NCBI RefSeq assembly: GCF_013170825.1
Contig: NZ_CP033365.1
Coordinates: forward strand, 1,116,001 to 1,180,000
Direction of reading: 5' to 3'
Origin: Mesorhizobium sp. NZP2298
GTDB taxonomy: Bacteria; Pseudomonadota; Alphaproteobacteria; Rhizobiales; Rhizobiaceae
Length of the DNA: 64,000 nt
How positions within the stretch are numbered: the stretch's first letter is position 1; each line of letters begins with the position of its first letter. The notes under the pieces are model-generated. The model was not told the DNA's origin and made no database searches. It was given only the letters and a program-made list of their open reading frames with translations. Shown piece after piece: positions 1-8,282 of this stretch. The position numbers and the translations under genes were made by a program.

Positions 1-1412
1 CGCCGGTGCAGCGCACTTGTGCCGCCGCCGACCGCACCGGCCACGCCATCCTGCACACGCTTTACGGCCAGTCGCTGAAGAACAACGCGCAGTTCTTCAT
101 CGAGTATTTCGCGCTCGACCTGATCATGGAGCCGGACGGCACCTGCACCGGCGTCGTCGCCTGGAATCTCGATGACGGCACCATCCACCGCTTCTCGGCC
201 AAGATGGTGGTGCTGGCGACCGGCGGCTACGGCCGCGCCTATTTCTCGGCGACTTCGGCGCATACCTGCACCGGCGACGGCGGCGGCATGGCAGCCAGAG
301 CCGGCTTCCCGCTGCAGGACATGGAGTTCGTGCAGTTCCACCCGACCGGCATCTATGGTGCCGGCTGCCTGATCACCGAAGGCGCGCGCGGAGAGGGCGG
401 CTATCTCGTCAATTCCGAAGGCGAGCGCTTCATGGAGCGCTACGCACCGTCGGCCAAGGACCTTGCCTCGCGTGACGTCGTCTCGCGCTGCATGACGCTG
501 GAGATCCGCGAGGGCCGTGGCGTCGGCAAGAAGAAGGATCATATATTCCTGCATCTCGACCATCTTGATCCAGCCGTGCTGCATGAGCGGCTGCCCGGCA
601 TCTCGGAATCGGCAAAGATCTTCGCCGGCGTCGACCTGACCAAGGAGCCGATCCCGGTGCTGCCGACGGTGCACTACAATATGGGCGGCGTGCCGACCAA
701 TTACTGGGGCGAGGTGCTGAGGCCGACGGCAGAGAACCCGGACAAGGTGTCGCCCGGACTGATGGCGGTCGGCGAGGCCGGCTGCGCCTCGGTGCATGGC
801 GCCAACCGGCTTGGTTCGAATTCGCTGATCGACCTGGTGGTGTTCGGCCGCGCCGCGGCGATCCGCGCCGGCCAGGTCATCGACCGCAAGGCGGCGATCC
901 CTTCGCCCAACGAAGCCTCGGTTGAGAGGATCATGGATCGCTTCGACGGACTGCGCCACGCCAATGGCTCGACGCCGACGGCGGTGCTGCGCGAGAAGAT
1001 GCAGAAGGCGATGCAGGAAGACGCTGCCGTGTTCCGCACGCAGGAATCGCTGGAGAACGGCTGCAAGCGCATTTCGGAAATCTGGGGCGAGCTCAAGGAC
1101 GTCAAGGTGTTCGACCGTTCGATGATCTGGAATTCCGACCTGGTCGAGACACTGGAACTTGAGAACCTGATGGCCAATGCCATCACCACGGTCTACAGCG
1201 CCGAGGCGCGTAAGGAGAGCCGTGGCGCGCATGCGCGGGAAGACTTTTCCGCGCGCGACGATGCCACCTGGCGCAAGCACACGCTGGCCAAGCTGAGTGA
1301 GGACGGCAAGGTGACGCTCAGTTACCGGCCGGTGCACACCGAGCCGCTGCTGGCCGAAAAGGACGGTGGCATCAGCCTCGCCAAGATCGCGCCCAAGGCC
1401 AGGGTGTACTGA
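1..1412 (+). CDS. sdhA: Succinate dehydrogenase flavoprotein subunit (5' truncated by window edge)
   Basis: The catalytic FAD subunit of complex II oxidises succinate to fumarate on the cytoplasmic face of the inner membrane. The frame is open from the first bases, so the start and the N-terminal FAD-binding fold lie outside the window. About 470 of roughly 610 residues are present. Visible landmarks are the substrate loop HPTGIYGAG followed by TEGARGEGG, which carries the catalytic arginine, and the second FAD segment [11 protein letters not shown]. The C-terminal helical domain runs to the stop. A DUF3052-like gene starts 2 bases after the stop, then sdhB, so the three look co-transcribed. 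Confidence 0.97.
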   Translation, partial: PVQRTCAAADRTGHAILHTLYGQSLKNNAQFFIEYFALDLIMEPDGTCTGVVAWNLDDGTIHRFSAKMVVLATGGYGRAYFSATSAHTCTGDGGGMAARAGFPLQDMEFVQFHPTGIYGAGCLITEGARGEGGYLVNSEGERFMERYAPSAKDLASRDVVSRCMTLEIREGRGVGKKKDHIFLHLDHLDPAVLHERLPGISESAKIFAGVDLTKEPIPVLPTVHYNMGGVPTNYWGEVLRPTAENPDKVSPGLMAVGEAGCASVHGANRLGSNSLIDLVVFGRAAAIRAGQVIDRKAAIPSPNEASVERIMDRFDGLRHANGSTPTAVLREKMQKAMQEDAAVFRTQESLENGCKRISEIWGELKDVKVFDRSMIWNSDLVETLELENLMANAITTVYSAEARKESRGAHAREDFSARDDATWRKHTLAKLSEDGKVTLSYRPVHTEPLLAEKDGGISLAKIAPKARVY

Positions 1413-1414
1413 CA

Positions 1415-1852
1415 ATGGCGCTGGCGGCGACGGGATATTCCGGCACGCCTCTTCCGGCCAAGCTCGGCCTGAAGGACGGCATGACCGCGGCCTTTATCGC
1501 GCTGCCGCCGGAACTCGACGACCTGACGGACGCCATCGCCTTCGCCGAAGTCGATCGGCTGGCCGATTGGTCCGGCATTTCCGGCGTTGCTCTCAAATAC
1601 GACGCTGTCCACGCCTTCACCAGGCAGCGCGCCGAGATCGAGAATCGCTTGGGCGATGTCGAGGCAGCGATCAAGCGCGACGGCATGGTCTGGGTGTCCT
1701 GGCCGAAGAAGGCATCGAAAGTGCCGACCGATGTCACCGAGGGTGTCGTGCGCACCGAAGCGCTGAAGCGCGGCCTTGTCGACGTCAAGGTCGCCGCAGT
1801 GAATGAAATCTGGTCCGGGCTGAAGCTCGTCATCCGAAAGGACCTGAGGTAA
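1415..1852 (+). CDS. DUF3052-like protein between sdhA and sdhB
   Basis: This 145-residue soluble protein has no known function. The N-terminal [16 protein letters not shown] and the C-terminal [15 protein letters not shown], then [20 protein letters not shown], match my memory of the DUF3052 family; no search was run. There is no signal peptide, membrane segment or metal motif. It starts 2 bases after sdhA, and its stop shares one base with the sdhB start (TAATG), so translation is probably coupled to complex II synthesis. A role in assembly or regulation of the enzyme is suggested only by position. Confidence 0.85.
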   Translation: MALAATGYSGTPLPAKLGLKDGMTAAFIALPPELDDLTDAIAFAEVDRLADWSGISGVALKYDAVHAFTRQRAEIENRLGDVEAAIKRDGMVWVSWPKKASKVPTDVTEGVVRTEALKRGLVDVKVAAVNEIWSGLKLVIRKDLR

Positions 1853-2631
1853 TGGTCGAACTCACGCTCCCCAAGAACTCGAAAATCCAGCAGGGCAAGA
1901 CCTGGCCGAAGCCGGAGGGCGCCACCAATCTGCGGGAATACCGCATCTACCGCTGGTCGCCGGACGATGACGAGAATCCGCGCATCGACACCTATTTCGT
2001 CGACATGGACGATTGCGGGCCGATGGTGCTCGACGCGCTGCTCTGGATCAAGAACAAGATCGACCCGACGCTGACCTTGCGCCGCTCCTGCCGCGAAGGC
2101 ATTTGCGGCTCCTGCGCCATGAACATCGACGGCTCCAATACGCTCGCCTGCACCAAGGGCTGCGACGACATTTCCGGCGCCGTAAAAGTCTACCCGCTGC
2201 CGCATATGCAGGTGGTCAAGGACCTGGTGCCCGACCTCACCAATTTCTACGCCCAGCACGCCTCGATCGAGCCGTGGCTGAAGACGGTGTCGCCGCAGCC
2301 GGCCAAGGAATGGCTGCAGAGCCATGAGGACCGCGAGAAGCTCGACGGGCTCTACGAATGCATCCTGTGCGCCTGCTGCTCGACCTCGTGCCCGAGCTAC
2401 TGGTGGAACGGCGACCGCTATCTCGGCCCGGCGACGCTGCTGCAGGCCTATCGCTGGCTGATCGACAGCCGCGACGAGGCCAAGGGTGAGCGGCTCGACA
2501 ATCTCGAAGACCCGTTCCGGCTCTACCGCTGCCACACCATCATGAACTGCGCGCAGACCTGCCCCAAAGGCCTCAACCCGGCCAAGGCGATCGCCGAGAT
2601 CAAGAAGATGATGGTCGAACGGCGCGTCTGA
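1852..2631 (+). CDS. sdhB: Succinate dehydrogenase iron-sulfur subunit
   Basis: This 259-residue electron-transfer subunit carries electrons from the flavin of SdhA to quinone. The N-terminal plant-type ferredoxin domain shows CREGICGSC and the later LAC ligand for the 2Fe-2S cluster. The C-terminal domain has [12 protein letters not shown] and the distal [17 protein letters not shown] for the 4Fe-4S and 3Fe-4S clusters. Length is normal for the family. It is the last gene of the sdh cluster. A small GC hairpin follows at 2647-2661. Confidence 0.98.
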   Translation: MVELTLPKNSKIQQGKTWPKPEGATNLREYRIYRWSPDDDENPRIDTYFVDMDDCGPMVLDALLWIKNKIDPTLTLRRSCREGICGSCAMNIDGSNTLACTKGCDDISGAVKVYPLPHMQVVKDLVPDLTNFYAQHASIEPWLKTVSPQPAKEWLQSHEDREKLDGLYECILCACCSTSCPSYWWNGDRYLGPATLLQAYRWLIDSRDEAKGERLDNLEDPFRLYRCHTIMNCAQTCPKGLNPAKAIAEIKKMMVERRV

Positions 2632-2646
2632 CGCCGACTATCTAAA

Positions 2647-2661
2647 CCGCCCTTGGGGCGG
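2647..2661 (+). terminator. Short GC hairpin downstream of sdhB
   Basis: CCGCCC and GGGCGG are separated by three bases, 15 bases after the sdhB stop. There is no clear T-run, so it is a weak candidate transcript end. Confidence 0.35.
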
Positions 2662-2751
2662 GCTGTCGTGTCGGCAAGGTCGGATCGTCCGGTCGCCGGC
2701 AGTGTTCCCATCGCCAGCCAATTGTCGGGGCCTTGCATTCGCCTGCCGCGA

Positions 2752-2768
2752 CATACAATATCCATACA
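2752..2768 (+). promoter_or_regulatory. CATACA direct repeat upstream of the MocR-like gene
   Basis: Two CATACA hexamers at 2752-2757 and 2763-2768 are spaced 11 bases start to start, 22 bases before the regulator start codon. The same arrangement recurs at 4211-4227. MocR/GabR-type regulators are known to bind direct repeats, so this may be an autoregulatory site. That is an inference. Confidence 0.5.
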
Positions 2769-2790
2769 TCTGGATCGCGAGGCGAAGGCA

Positions 2791-4180
2791 ATGGACGACA
2801 ATCAGGCTTCATGGACGCCGGTCATCCGCAAGGGCGCCGGGCCGGTCTACCTCGCCATTGCCGATGCCCTGTCGGCCGATATCGTCTCGGGCCGGCTGGC
2901 CGGCGGTTTCAGATTGCCGCCGCAGCGCGCGCTGGCGGACGCGCTCGGCATCGATTTCACCACGGTCAGCCGCGCCTATGCCGAGGCGCGCAAGCGAGGT
3001 GATCGACGGGCGGGTCGGGCAGGGCACCTATGTCCGGGCTCGGCGACCGACCGAGGGACGAGGTGTCTCGACCGGCCTTGTCGACATGAGCATGAACCTG
3101 CCACCCCGGTTCGAGGATGCCGGGCTGGTCGCGCGGATGTGGGATGGAATTGCCGATCTGCGGGCGGATGACGGGCTGGGCCTGCTTCTGCGCTACCATG
3201 AGGCCGGCGGAACCGGTCGCGACCGCGCCGCTGGCGCGCGCTGGCTTTCACCGAGGCTCGGCGCCATTCCCGCGGAGCGGCTTCTGGTTTGCCCGGGAGC
3301 ACAGGGCGCGCTGCTGGCGCTGGCCGGGGTGCTCGCCGGACCCGGCGAGACGATCTGTGTCGAGGCCCTGACCTATCCCGGCTTCCGGTCGCTGGCCGCG
3401 CATCTCAGGATCAATCTCGTCGGCGTGCCGATCGACGAGCATGGGCTCGTTCCCGAAGCATTCGAGGCCGTGTGCGCGGAGCATCGGCCAAAAGCCCTCT
3501 ATTGCACGCCGACCTTGCACAATCCGACGACCGCGACCTTGCCTCTCGGCCGTCGCGAGGCCTTGATCGAGATTGCCCGCCGCCATCAGATGCCCATTAT
3601 AGAGGACGATGCCTATGGCGCCTTGCCGGCCGACCCCATGCCGCCGCTGGCCGCGCTTGCGCCGGATCTCGTCTATCATGTCGCGGGCCTGGCGAAATGC
3701 CTGTCCCCAGCGTTGCGGATTGCCTATCTCGTGCTGCCGGACGGCCGCTCTGCCGCCAGGGTGGCGGGCGCCATAAGGGCGACCGCCTCCATGGCCTCCC
3801 CCCTGACGGCCGCGATCGCGACGCGCTGGATCGAGGAGGGAACCGCCGACGCGGTCCTTGCCGCGATCCGCGAGGAGTCGCGTCGCCGGCAGGCGATCGC
3901 CGCCGCCATCTTGCCGCCCGGCTTCGGACAGGCCGACCCGCGGGGTTTCCACGCATGGCTGCGGCTGACCGGTCCCTGGACGCGGGGCGAATTCACCGCG
4001 CGGCTGCGCTCGGCCGGCATCGGCGTGGTGGCGAGCGACGCCTTCGCCATCGCGTCGCCGCCCGAGGCTGTCCGCCTGGGACTTGGCGCGGCCGCGAACG
4101 AAGACGATCTGCGTGACAGCCTGCGCATCGTTACGGACCTTCTGTCGCAGTCGCCGGCCATATCGTCGATGGTGGTTTGA
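2791..4180 (+). pseudogene. MocR/GabR-type GntR-aminotransferase regulator, frameshifted
   Basis: MocR-family regulators fuse an N-terminal GntR winged helix to a PLP-binding, aminotransferase-like domain. The first 68 codons from ATG 2791 encode the winged helix (LPPQRALADALGIDFTTVSRAY). At about 2995 the frame shifts and continues as EVIDGRVGQGTYV, then a full aminotransferase-like domain of about 390 residues with the PLP-lysine region GLAKCLSPALR. Restoring one CG dinucleotide (AAGCGCGAG instead of AAGCGAG) rejoins the frames as ...ARKREVIDG. So the lesion is a 2-base contraction, or a sequencing error. As written, no full-length protein is made. Neighbours give no clear ligand. Confidence 0.85.
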
Positions 4181-4197
4181 TCTTGTAGGGATTGCTC

Positions 4198-4231
4198 TTG
4201 ACAATGTATGCATACATACCACATACATTGT
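4198..4231 (+). promoter_or_regulatory. Candidate promoter with overlapping CATACA repeat and palindrome
   Basis: TTGACA (4198-4203) is a perfect -35 hexamer, with CATACA (4222-4227) as a possible -10 at 18-base spacing. The region contains the 14-base palindrome ATGTATGCATACAT (4205-4218) and a CATACA direct repeat with the same 11-base spacing as upstream of the MocR-like gene. A regulator bound here would cover the promoter of the DUF983 gene at 4337. Confidence 0.5.
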
Positions 4232-4336
4232 GCAATCAATGACGCCATGGAGACCAGCAAATTCCTGCCGTCAGACGCGGGCGAGTGACCGCGAAGGGCA
4301 GGGGTCTCCAGGCGCCGCAGACGAGGGCAAGACAAA

Positions 4337-4783
4337 ATGGTTCAGGATCGCGAATGGCCTCCCCTCTCACCGGTTGAGACGGGCATAAGAGGACGGTGTC
4401 CGCGCTGTGGCGAGGGACATCTGTTCGAGGGCTTCCTGAAACTGCGCAAGGGCTGCGAGGTCTGCGGGCTCGATTATTCGTTCGCCGACCCAGCCGATGG
4501 CCCGGCGTTCTTCGTGATCTGCTTCGCATGCGTGCCGAGCGTGGTGCTCGCGCTCTGGATCGAGGTGCGCTTTGAAGCGCCCTACTGGGTCCATCTCTTC
4601 ACCACCTTGCCGTTCATGCTTCTGACCTGCATCCCGCCGCTGCGGCCGCTGAAGGGATGGCTGGTGGCCAGCCAGTATTTCTACAAAGCGGAGGAGGGCC
4701 GGATGGTAACGCCGCTGATCCCGCCGGCATCCGCCGTGGTGACCGGCTCGACCGCGACCTTGCCTGCCGACGACAGGCTGTGA
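4337..4783 (+). CDS. DUF983 family membrane protein with zinc ribbon
   Basis: This 148-residue protein has an N-terminal zinc-ribbon of two CxxC knuckles (CPRCGEGHLF and CEVCGLDY), then two hydrophobic segments (about residues 55-75 and 80-100), as in DUF983 proteins. The family's function is not established; in alphaproteobacteria members often lie near terminal-oxidase genes, but none is here. It stands alone behind a candidate promoter that overlaps a possible MocR-type operator, so the regulator upstream may control it. Confidence 0.85.
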   Translation: MVQDREWPPLSPVETGIRGRCPRCGEGHLFEGFLKLRKGCEVCGLDYSFADPADGPAFFVICFACVPSVVLALWIEVRFEAPYWVHLFTTLPFMLLTCIPPLRPLKGWLVASQYFYKAEEGRMVTPLIPPASAVVTGSTATLPADDRL

Positions 4784-4952
4784 CGACAGCAACGGCGAAA
4801 ATGACGGTTGAACGGCGCGTGCGGTGGCGGCTATAGGCATTGGATGGAGTGCTTGAGGAAATCAACCTGGCCGGCGTGGCCAGGGATGACGCCCGTCAAG
4901 CCCGCAAACGAACGCTTGCAACCGATCTCTACCGCCGGGAGGCTGAACTTTC

Positions 4953-5582
4953 ATGAGCGAAGACCTTCCCATCCTCAATCCCGTCGAAGCGCGCGTGCTC
5001 GGCTGCCTTATCGAGAAGAAGGAGCTGACGCCTGATGTCTACCCGCTGACGCTCAACAGCGCACTTGCCGCCGCCAACCAGAAGACGGCGCGCGAGCCGG
5101 TGATGGCGCTGGAGCAGACAGAGGTGCACCGGGCACTGAAGCTGCTCGAGCAGAAGGGGCTTGTGCGGCAGATGTTCGGCTCGCGCGTCGAGCGCTATGA
5201 GCATCAGATGGCGCAGCGCTTCTCGCTGACCACGCCGCAGAGCGCGTTGCTCGGCCTGCTCTTGCTGCGCGGACCGCAGACGGCGCACGAGCTCCTGGCG
5301 CGAGCCGAGCGCATGGCGCGATTTTCCTCGATCGAAGACCTGCGCGGTGAACTCGACATGCTGATCGGCCGTCGGCCGCCACTGATCCAGGAAATACCGC
5401 GCGGGCCGGGCCAGCGTGAGGACCGTTATGTGCATCTTCTCGCCGGCCCGGTGGACGTCGCGGTGCTATCGGCGCAGCGCAGTGCGCCGGCCTTGCCTCA
5501 CTCCGACCTGGAAGCGAGGCTGGAGGCTCTGGAGCAGGAAGTCGCGGCACTTCGCGCCCGGCTTGACGCGCTGGGCGCTTAG
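4953..5582 (+). CDS. YceH family protein (UPF0502/DUF480)
   Basis: This 209-residue protein starts with LNPVEARVLGCLIEKKELTPD and continues with YPLTLNSALAAANQK and the HRALKLLEQKGLV segment, the tandem winged-helix arrangement of the YceH/DUF480 family. The last about 25 residues form a predicted coiled coil (EARLEALEQEVAALRARL). The biochemical function of the family is unclear. It is a single gene ending at a bidirectional terminator shared with the convergent OsmC gene. Confidence 0.9.
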   Translation: MSEDLPILNPVEARVLGCLIEKKELTPDVYPLTLNSALAAANQKTAREPVMALEQTEVHRALKLLEQKGLVRQMFGSRVERYEHQMAQRFSLTTPQSALLGLLLLRGPQTAHELLARAERMARFSSIEDLRGELDMLIGRRPPLIQEIPRGPGQREDRYVHLLAGPVDVAVLSAQRSAPALPHSDLEARLEALEQEVAALRARLDALGA

Positions 5583-5635
5583 GGCCGCCAGCACTCATTC
5601 GAGACGTTGACGCAGGGTGCCGTTGCCCCCAATGA

Positions 5636-5661
5636 AAACGCCGGCTCTTGGGCCGGCGTTT
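5636..5661. terminator. Bidirectional intrinsic terminator between yceH and osmC
   Basis: AAACGCCGGC and GCCGGCGTTT form a 10-bp stem around a six-base loop, flanked by A and T residues on the two sides. It lies between convergent genes, so it can serve both. Confidence 0.85.
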
Positions 5662-5682
5662 GTCACTTCAGGGCATCCTGCT

Positions 5683-6108
5683 CTAGCCAAGCCTGGCGTC
5701 GAGCGACACTTTTATGGCGCCAAGAGCCTTGGAGACCGGGCATTCGGCCTTGGCCTTCTCGGCCAATTCCTTGAATTTCGCCGCATCGATGCCGGGCACC
5801 TTGCCGACGAGCGTGATCGCGCTGCCGGTGATGCCGGTGCCCGGGACCAGCGTCACCACGGCCTTGGCGTCGAGTTCGGCGGCGGGCGTGCCGTTCTCGG
5901 CCAGGAAATGCGAAAGCTGCATGGCGTAGCAGCCGGCATGGGCAGCCGCGATTAGCTCTTCCGGATTGGTGCCGGATTTGCCGCTTTCATCCTCGAAGCG
6001 CGCCTTGAACGAATAGGGCGTGCCTTTCAAGGTTCCGCTCTGGCTGTCGAGCGTGCCCTTGCCTTCTTTCAGATTGCCTTTCCAGACGGCGGTTGCGGTG
6101 CGGTCCAT
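5683..6108 (-). CDS. OsmC family peroxiredoxin
   Basis: This 141-residue thiol-dependent peroxidase reduces organic hydroperoxides. Both catalytic cysteines are visible, in AAHAGCYAMQLSHFLAE and in KAECPVSKAL, and EELIAAAHAGC is the family hallmark. The start at 6108 has AAGGAGG upstream at good spacing; upstream in-frame codons are non-homologous. It is a single gene sharing a terminator with the convergent yceH. OsmC and Ohr are close subfamilies; length and the first-cysteine context favour OsmC. Confidence 0.94.
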   Translation of the reverse strand: MDRTATAVWKGNLKEGKGTLDSQSGTLKGTPYSFKARFEDESGKSGTNPEELIAAAHAGCYAMQLSHFLAENGTPAAELDAKAVVTLVPGTGITGSAITLVGKVPGIDAAKFKELAEKAKAECPVSKALGAIKVSLDARLG

Positions 6109-6329
6109 GAAGTCCTCCTTGGCCTCGATTGCGCCGGCCCGGCGCCGGCGTTCCAGCCAACTATAGCGCGGGCGCGGGGGAAGGCCACCGCGCGATCGCA
6201 GCGGAAACCGCGACATTGGTGTCGGGCCGAAATTTTTCCTGAAAAAAGCGCGTGCGAAAATGTCGACTTCCATCCGGCCCGGCCGTCCTGGGGGCGGCCA
6301 TCGGATTTGTGGCCGGATGGAGGTATCAC

Positions 6330-6557
6330 ATGGACAATCTGTTTTTCGCATTGTGGAAGAGGCCAGGCCATAAGGCCGGGCGACAGGAAGATCTCTGGCT
6401 AGACCCGCCGGTGGGCGGCTTCGGCAGGCTGCTGGCGGCTGTTGCCATCATCGGCGCCGCGGCATGCCTTCTCGACCACGCGGCCGCGGTCGACGGCAAG
6501 GCTGACACGCTCGTCGCCGCATCCTATGATTCATCGCAGCACGGGAGCGCGCAATGA
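6330..6557 (+). CDS. Small putative membrane protein overlapping the YCII gene
   Basis: This possible 75-residue protein starts at ATG 6330 with GGAGG upstream. It has one hydrophobic segment (GRLLAAVAIIGAAACLL, about residues 30-46) and ends in an ATGA overlap with the next gene, which suggests translational coupling. I do not recognise a family. The overlap and ribosome-binding site are the main evidence that it is real. Confidence 0.5.
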   Translation: MDNLFFALWKRPGHKAGRQEDLWLDPPVGGFGRLLAAVAIIGAAACLLDHAAAVDGKADTLVAASYDSSQHGSAQ

Positions 6558-6910
6558 AATATGTCTGTCTGGTCTATGGTGAGGAAAAAGACCTCCATGC
6601 ATTGACCGTGGAGCGCGGGGCCAAGCTCGACGCCGATTCGCTGGCCTATGACAGGTCCTTGGATCAACAGGGCAAGCTGATCATCGCGCAGGCGCTGCAG
6701 TCGGTGAAGACCTCGAAGTCGGTGCGACGGCGCAAGGGCAAGCGCCTTGTCACCGACGGCCCTTTCGCCGAAACCAAGGAGCAGTTGCTTGGCTTCGTCA
6801 TGATCGAGGCGGACACTCTCGAGGAAGCGCTGGACATCGCCGCCGACATTCCGCTGGCCGAACTCGGCACGATCGAGGTGCGGGCGATCTATGACATACC
6901 CGGGTCATAG
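6554..6910 (+). CDS. YCII-related domain protein (DGPF family)
   Basis: This 118-residue dimeric alpha-beta-barrel type protein carries the hallmark TDGPFAETKEQLLGF and opens with MKYVCLVYGEEKD. Homologues are often encoded beside ECF sigma factors of the SigJ type and are thought to be small-molecule or redox accessory proteins; no sigma factor is adjacent here. The start overlaps the stop of the small ORF upstream. Confidence 0.88.
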   Translation: MKYVCLVYGEEKDLHALTVERGAKLDADSLAYDRSLDQQGKLIIAQALQSVKTSKSVRRRKGKRLVTDGPFAETKEQLLGFVMIEADTLEEALDIAADIPLAELGTIEVRAIYDIPGS

Positions 6911-7069
6911 GCGGCGCGTGGCCTTGGCGGTTGAGCCTGCAATCGGCTTGTTCAGTCGCCCAAGCTCCACCAGCCGCAAATTGAATTTTCTTCGCCAGAG
7001 GCAACTCTTGCGTGTTGAAGCAACGTGGCAGGTCTCTTATCGTCCGTCGGATTCCTGGGGGATTTCGAC

Positions 7070-7597
7070 ATGCCTTTCCTGATTGCTGTCCTTGGCGTGC
7101 TCGGGGCGGCGGTGTTCTGGTGGTACCGGATGAAGGCCATGAACGACGCCGCGCGCGAGGTCGCCGATGTCGTCGGGCGCGTGCAAGGCAACATCAGGCG
7201 CAAGAAGCTGTGCAATCAGGCGGCCCTGTCGCCGCTGACGACGATCGACGATCCTGTGGTGGCCGCCGCGACGCTGATTACATCGATCGTCTCCGAGAAC
7301 GGCCCTGTCCTGCCGCGGCGAGAAGCCGTCATTCGCGCGGTGATCTCCGAGATCGCCGACAAGAAGAAGACCGACGAGGCGATCAACTACGCCAAGTGGG
7401 CGGCCTCACAGATCGACGACACCACTGTCGTCATCGACAAGCTGGCGCCGTTCCTGCGCGAGCGCCTCGACGTATCGGAACGAAACGACCTGCTGCAGAT
7501 GGTGAACCGTGCGGCCCAAGGCGGCGAGGAGCGTCTTGAGATCGCCGACCAGCGCATGCTGAGGCTGCGGCAGAGACTGGGCTTTGAAGTGAACTAG
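7070..7597 (+). CDS. Membrane-anchored protein of unknown function
   Basis: The 175-residue protein starts at ATG 7070, which has a GGGGGA ribosome-binding site; an in-frame start at 7025 is possible. The first about 20 residues (FLIAVLGVLGAAVFWWYRM) form a membrane anchor. The rest is helical and charged, with acidic helices (REAVIRAVISEIADKKK) that loosely recall TerB-type folds. I cannot assign a function. The stop is followed at once by a palindromic repeat element. Confidence 0.75.
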   Translation: MPFLIAVLGVLGAAVFWWYRMKAMNDAAREVADVVGRVQGNIRRKKLCNQAALSPLTTIDDPVVAAATLITSIVSENGPVLPRREAVIRAVISEIADKKKTDEAINYAKWAASQIDDTTVVIDKLAPFLRERLDVSERNDLLQMVNRAAQGGEERLEIADQRMLRLRQRLGFEVN

Positions 7598-7812
7598 GTG
7601 TGCTGATGTTCAGGTGAAGCCGGTCTGCGAACGACGGCTTCCTGCGCTTCCTGCGCTTCCGGCCTTCGCCGGCCGAAGCACTCATGAGTGGCGTTGCAGT
7701 TAAGGCTACCGGCCGGCGTAGGCCAATGCTCACGTATTTGAGTACGCTCCGCTCCGTTCTCAAAAACTACCGTTCTCGACATGGTGTCGGAATTGGGCGC
7801 CAGTTCAGCGCA
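7598..7812. repeat. Large palindromic intergenic repeat, copy A
   Basis: This element begins one base after a stop codon and is homologous to 16828-16986. Shared blocks include TTCAGGTGA(A/G)GCCGG, CTGCGAA, TCCTGCGCTTC, CACGTAT, GTACGCTCCGC and CGTTCTCGAC. The ends are roughly inverse complements, and an inner GGCC-rich hairpin sits at about 7660-7675. It resembles the REP/RIME class of small non-coding rhizobial repeats; I cannot name the family. Confidence 0.75.
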
Positions 7813-7883
7813 TTTCACGCCGACTCCCTCATTACGACGGGTATAAATTATCGGTCAGGTCGGTTGGCTCAAGGAGACTTTGC

Positions 7884-8282
7884 ATGCGCGGTCATTGCTT
7901 ATGCGGCGTTATTGCTTTTGAAGTCGATGGCCCGGCACAAGCCTGCGTGAGCTGTCATTGTGAAAGTTGTCGGCGGCAATGTTCTGCGCCGATGACCACC
8001 TACATTGGCGTCTTGGACAGCCAATGGCGATGGCTGGGCAAGCCGCCGAAGGTATTCAACTCTTCTCCCGGTGTGGAAAGAACATTTTGCGATCACTGTG
8101 GCTCGCCGCTGTCCTTCCGCTCAAAGAACATGTCCGGTGTCATGCATTTTTTTGCCGCAGCGATGGAGGAGCCGGAAAAATTTGCACCAACGCTGCATGT
8201 CGCTTTCGAGGAGAAGCTCCCTTGGTTGAAACTCGCCGACGGCCTGCCGACACGTGTCGGGCCTGACTATACGAAAGACTAG
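7884..8282 (+). CDS. GFA / CENP-V domain protein
   Basis: This 132-residue zinc protein belongs to the family named after glutathione-dependent formaldehyde-activating enzyme. The ligands appear as CLCGVIAFEV, CHCESCRRQC and CDHCGSPLSF. Most members of this size have no proven substrate. Start 7884 has AAGGAGA upstream. Its last codons overlap the 3' end of the convergent UbiH-type gene by 4 bases. Confidence 0.92.
   Translation: MRGHCLCGVIAFEVDGPAQACVSCHCESCRRQCSAPMTTYIGVLDSQWRWLGKPPKVFNSSPGVERTFCDHCGSPLSFRSKNMSGVMHFFAAAMEEPEKFAPTLHVAFEEKLPWLKLADGLPTRVGPDYTKD

Noticed and set aside
1372..2535. A 387-codon frame opposite the DUF3052-like gene and sdhB
   Set aside because: The sense strand carries all Fe-S cysteine motifs; the antisense frame has no recognisable features.
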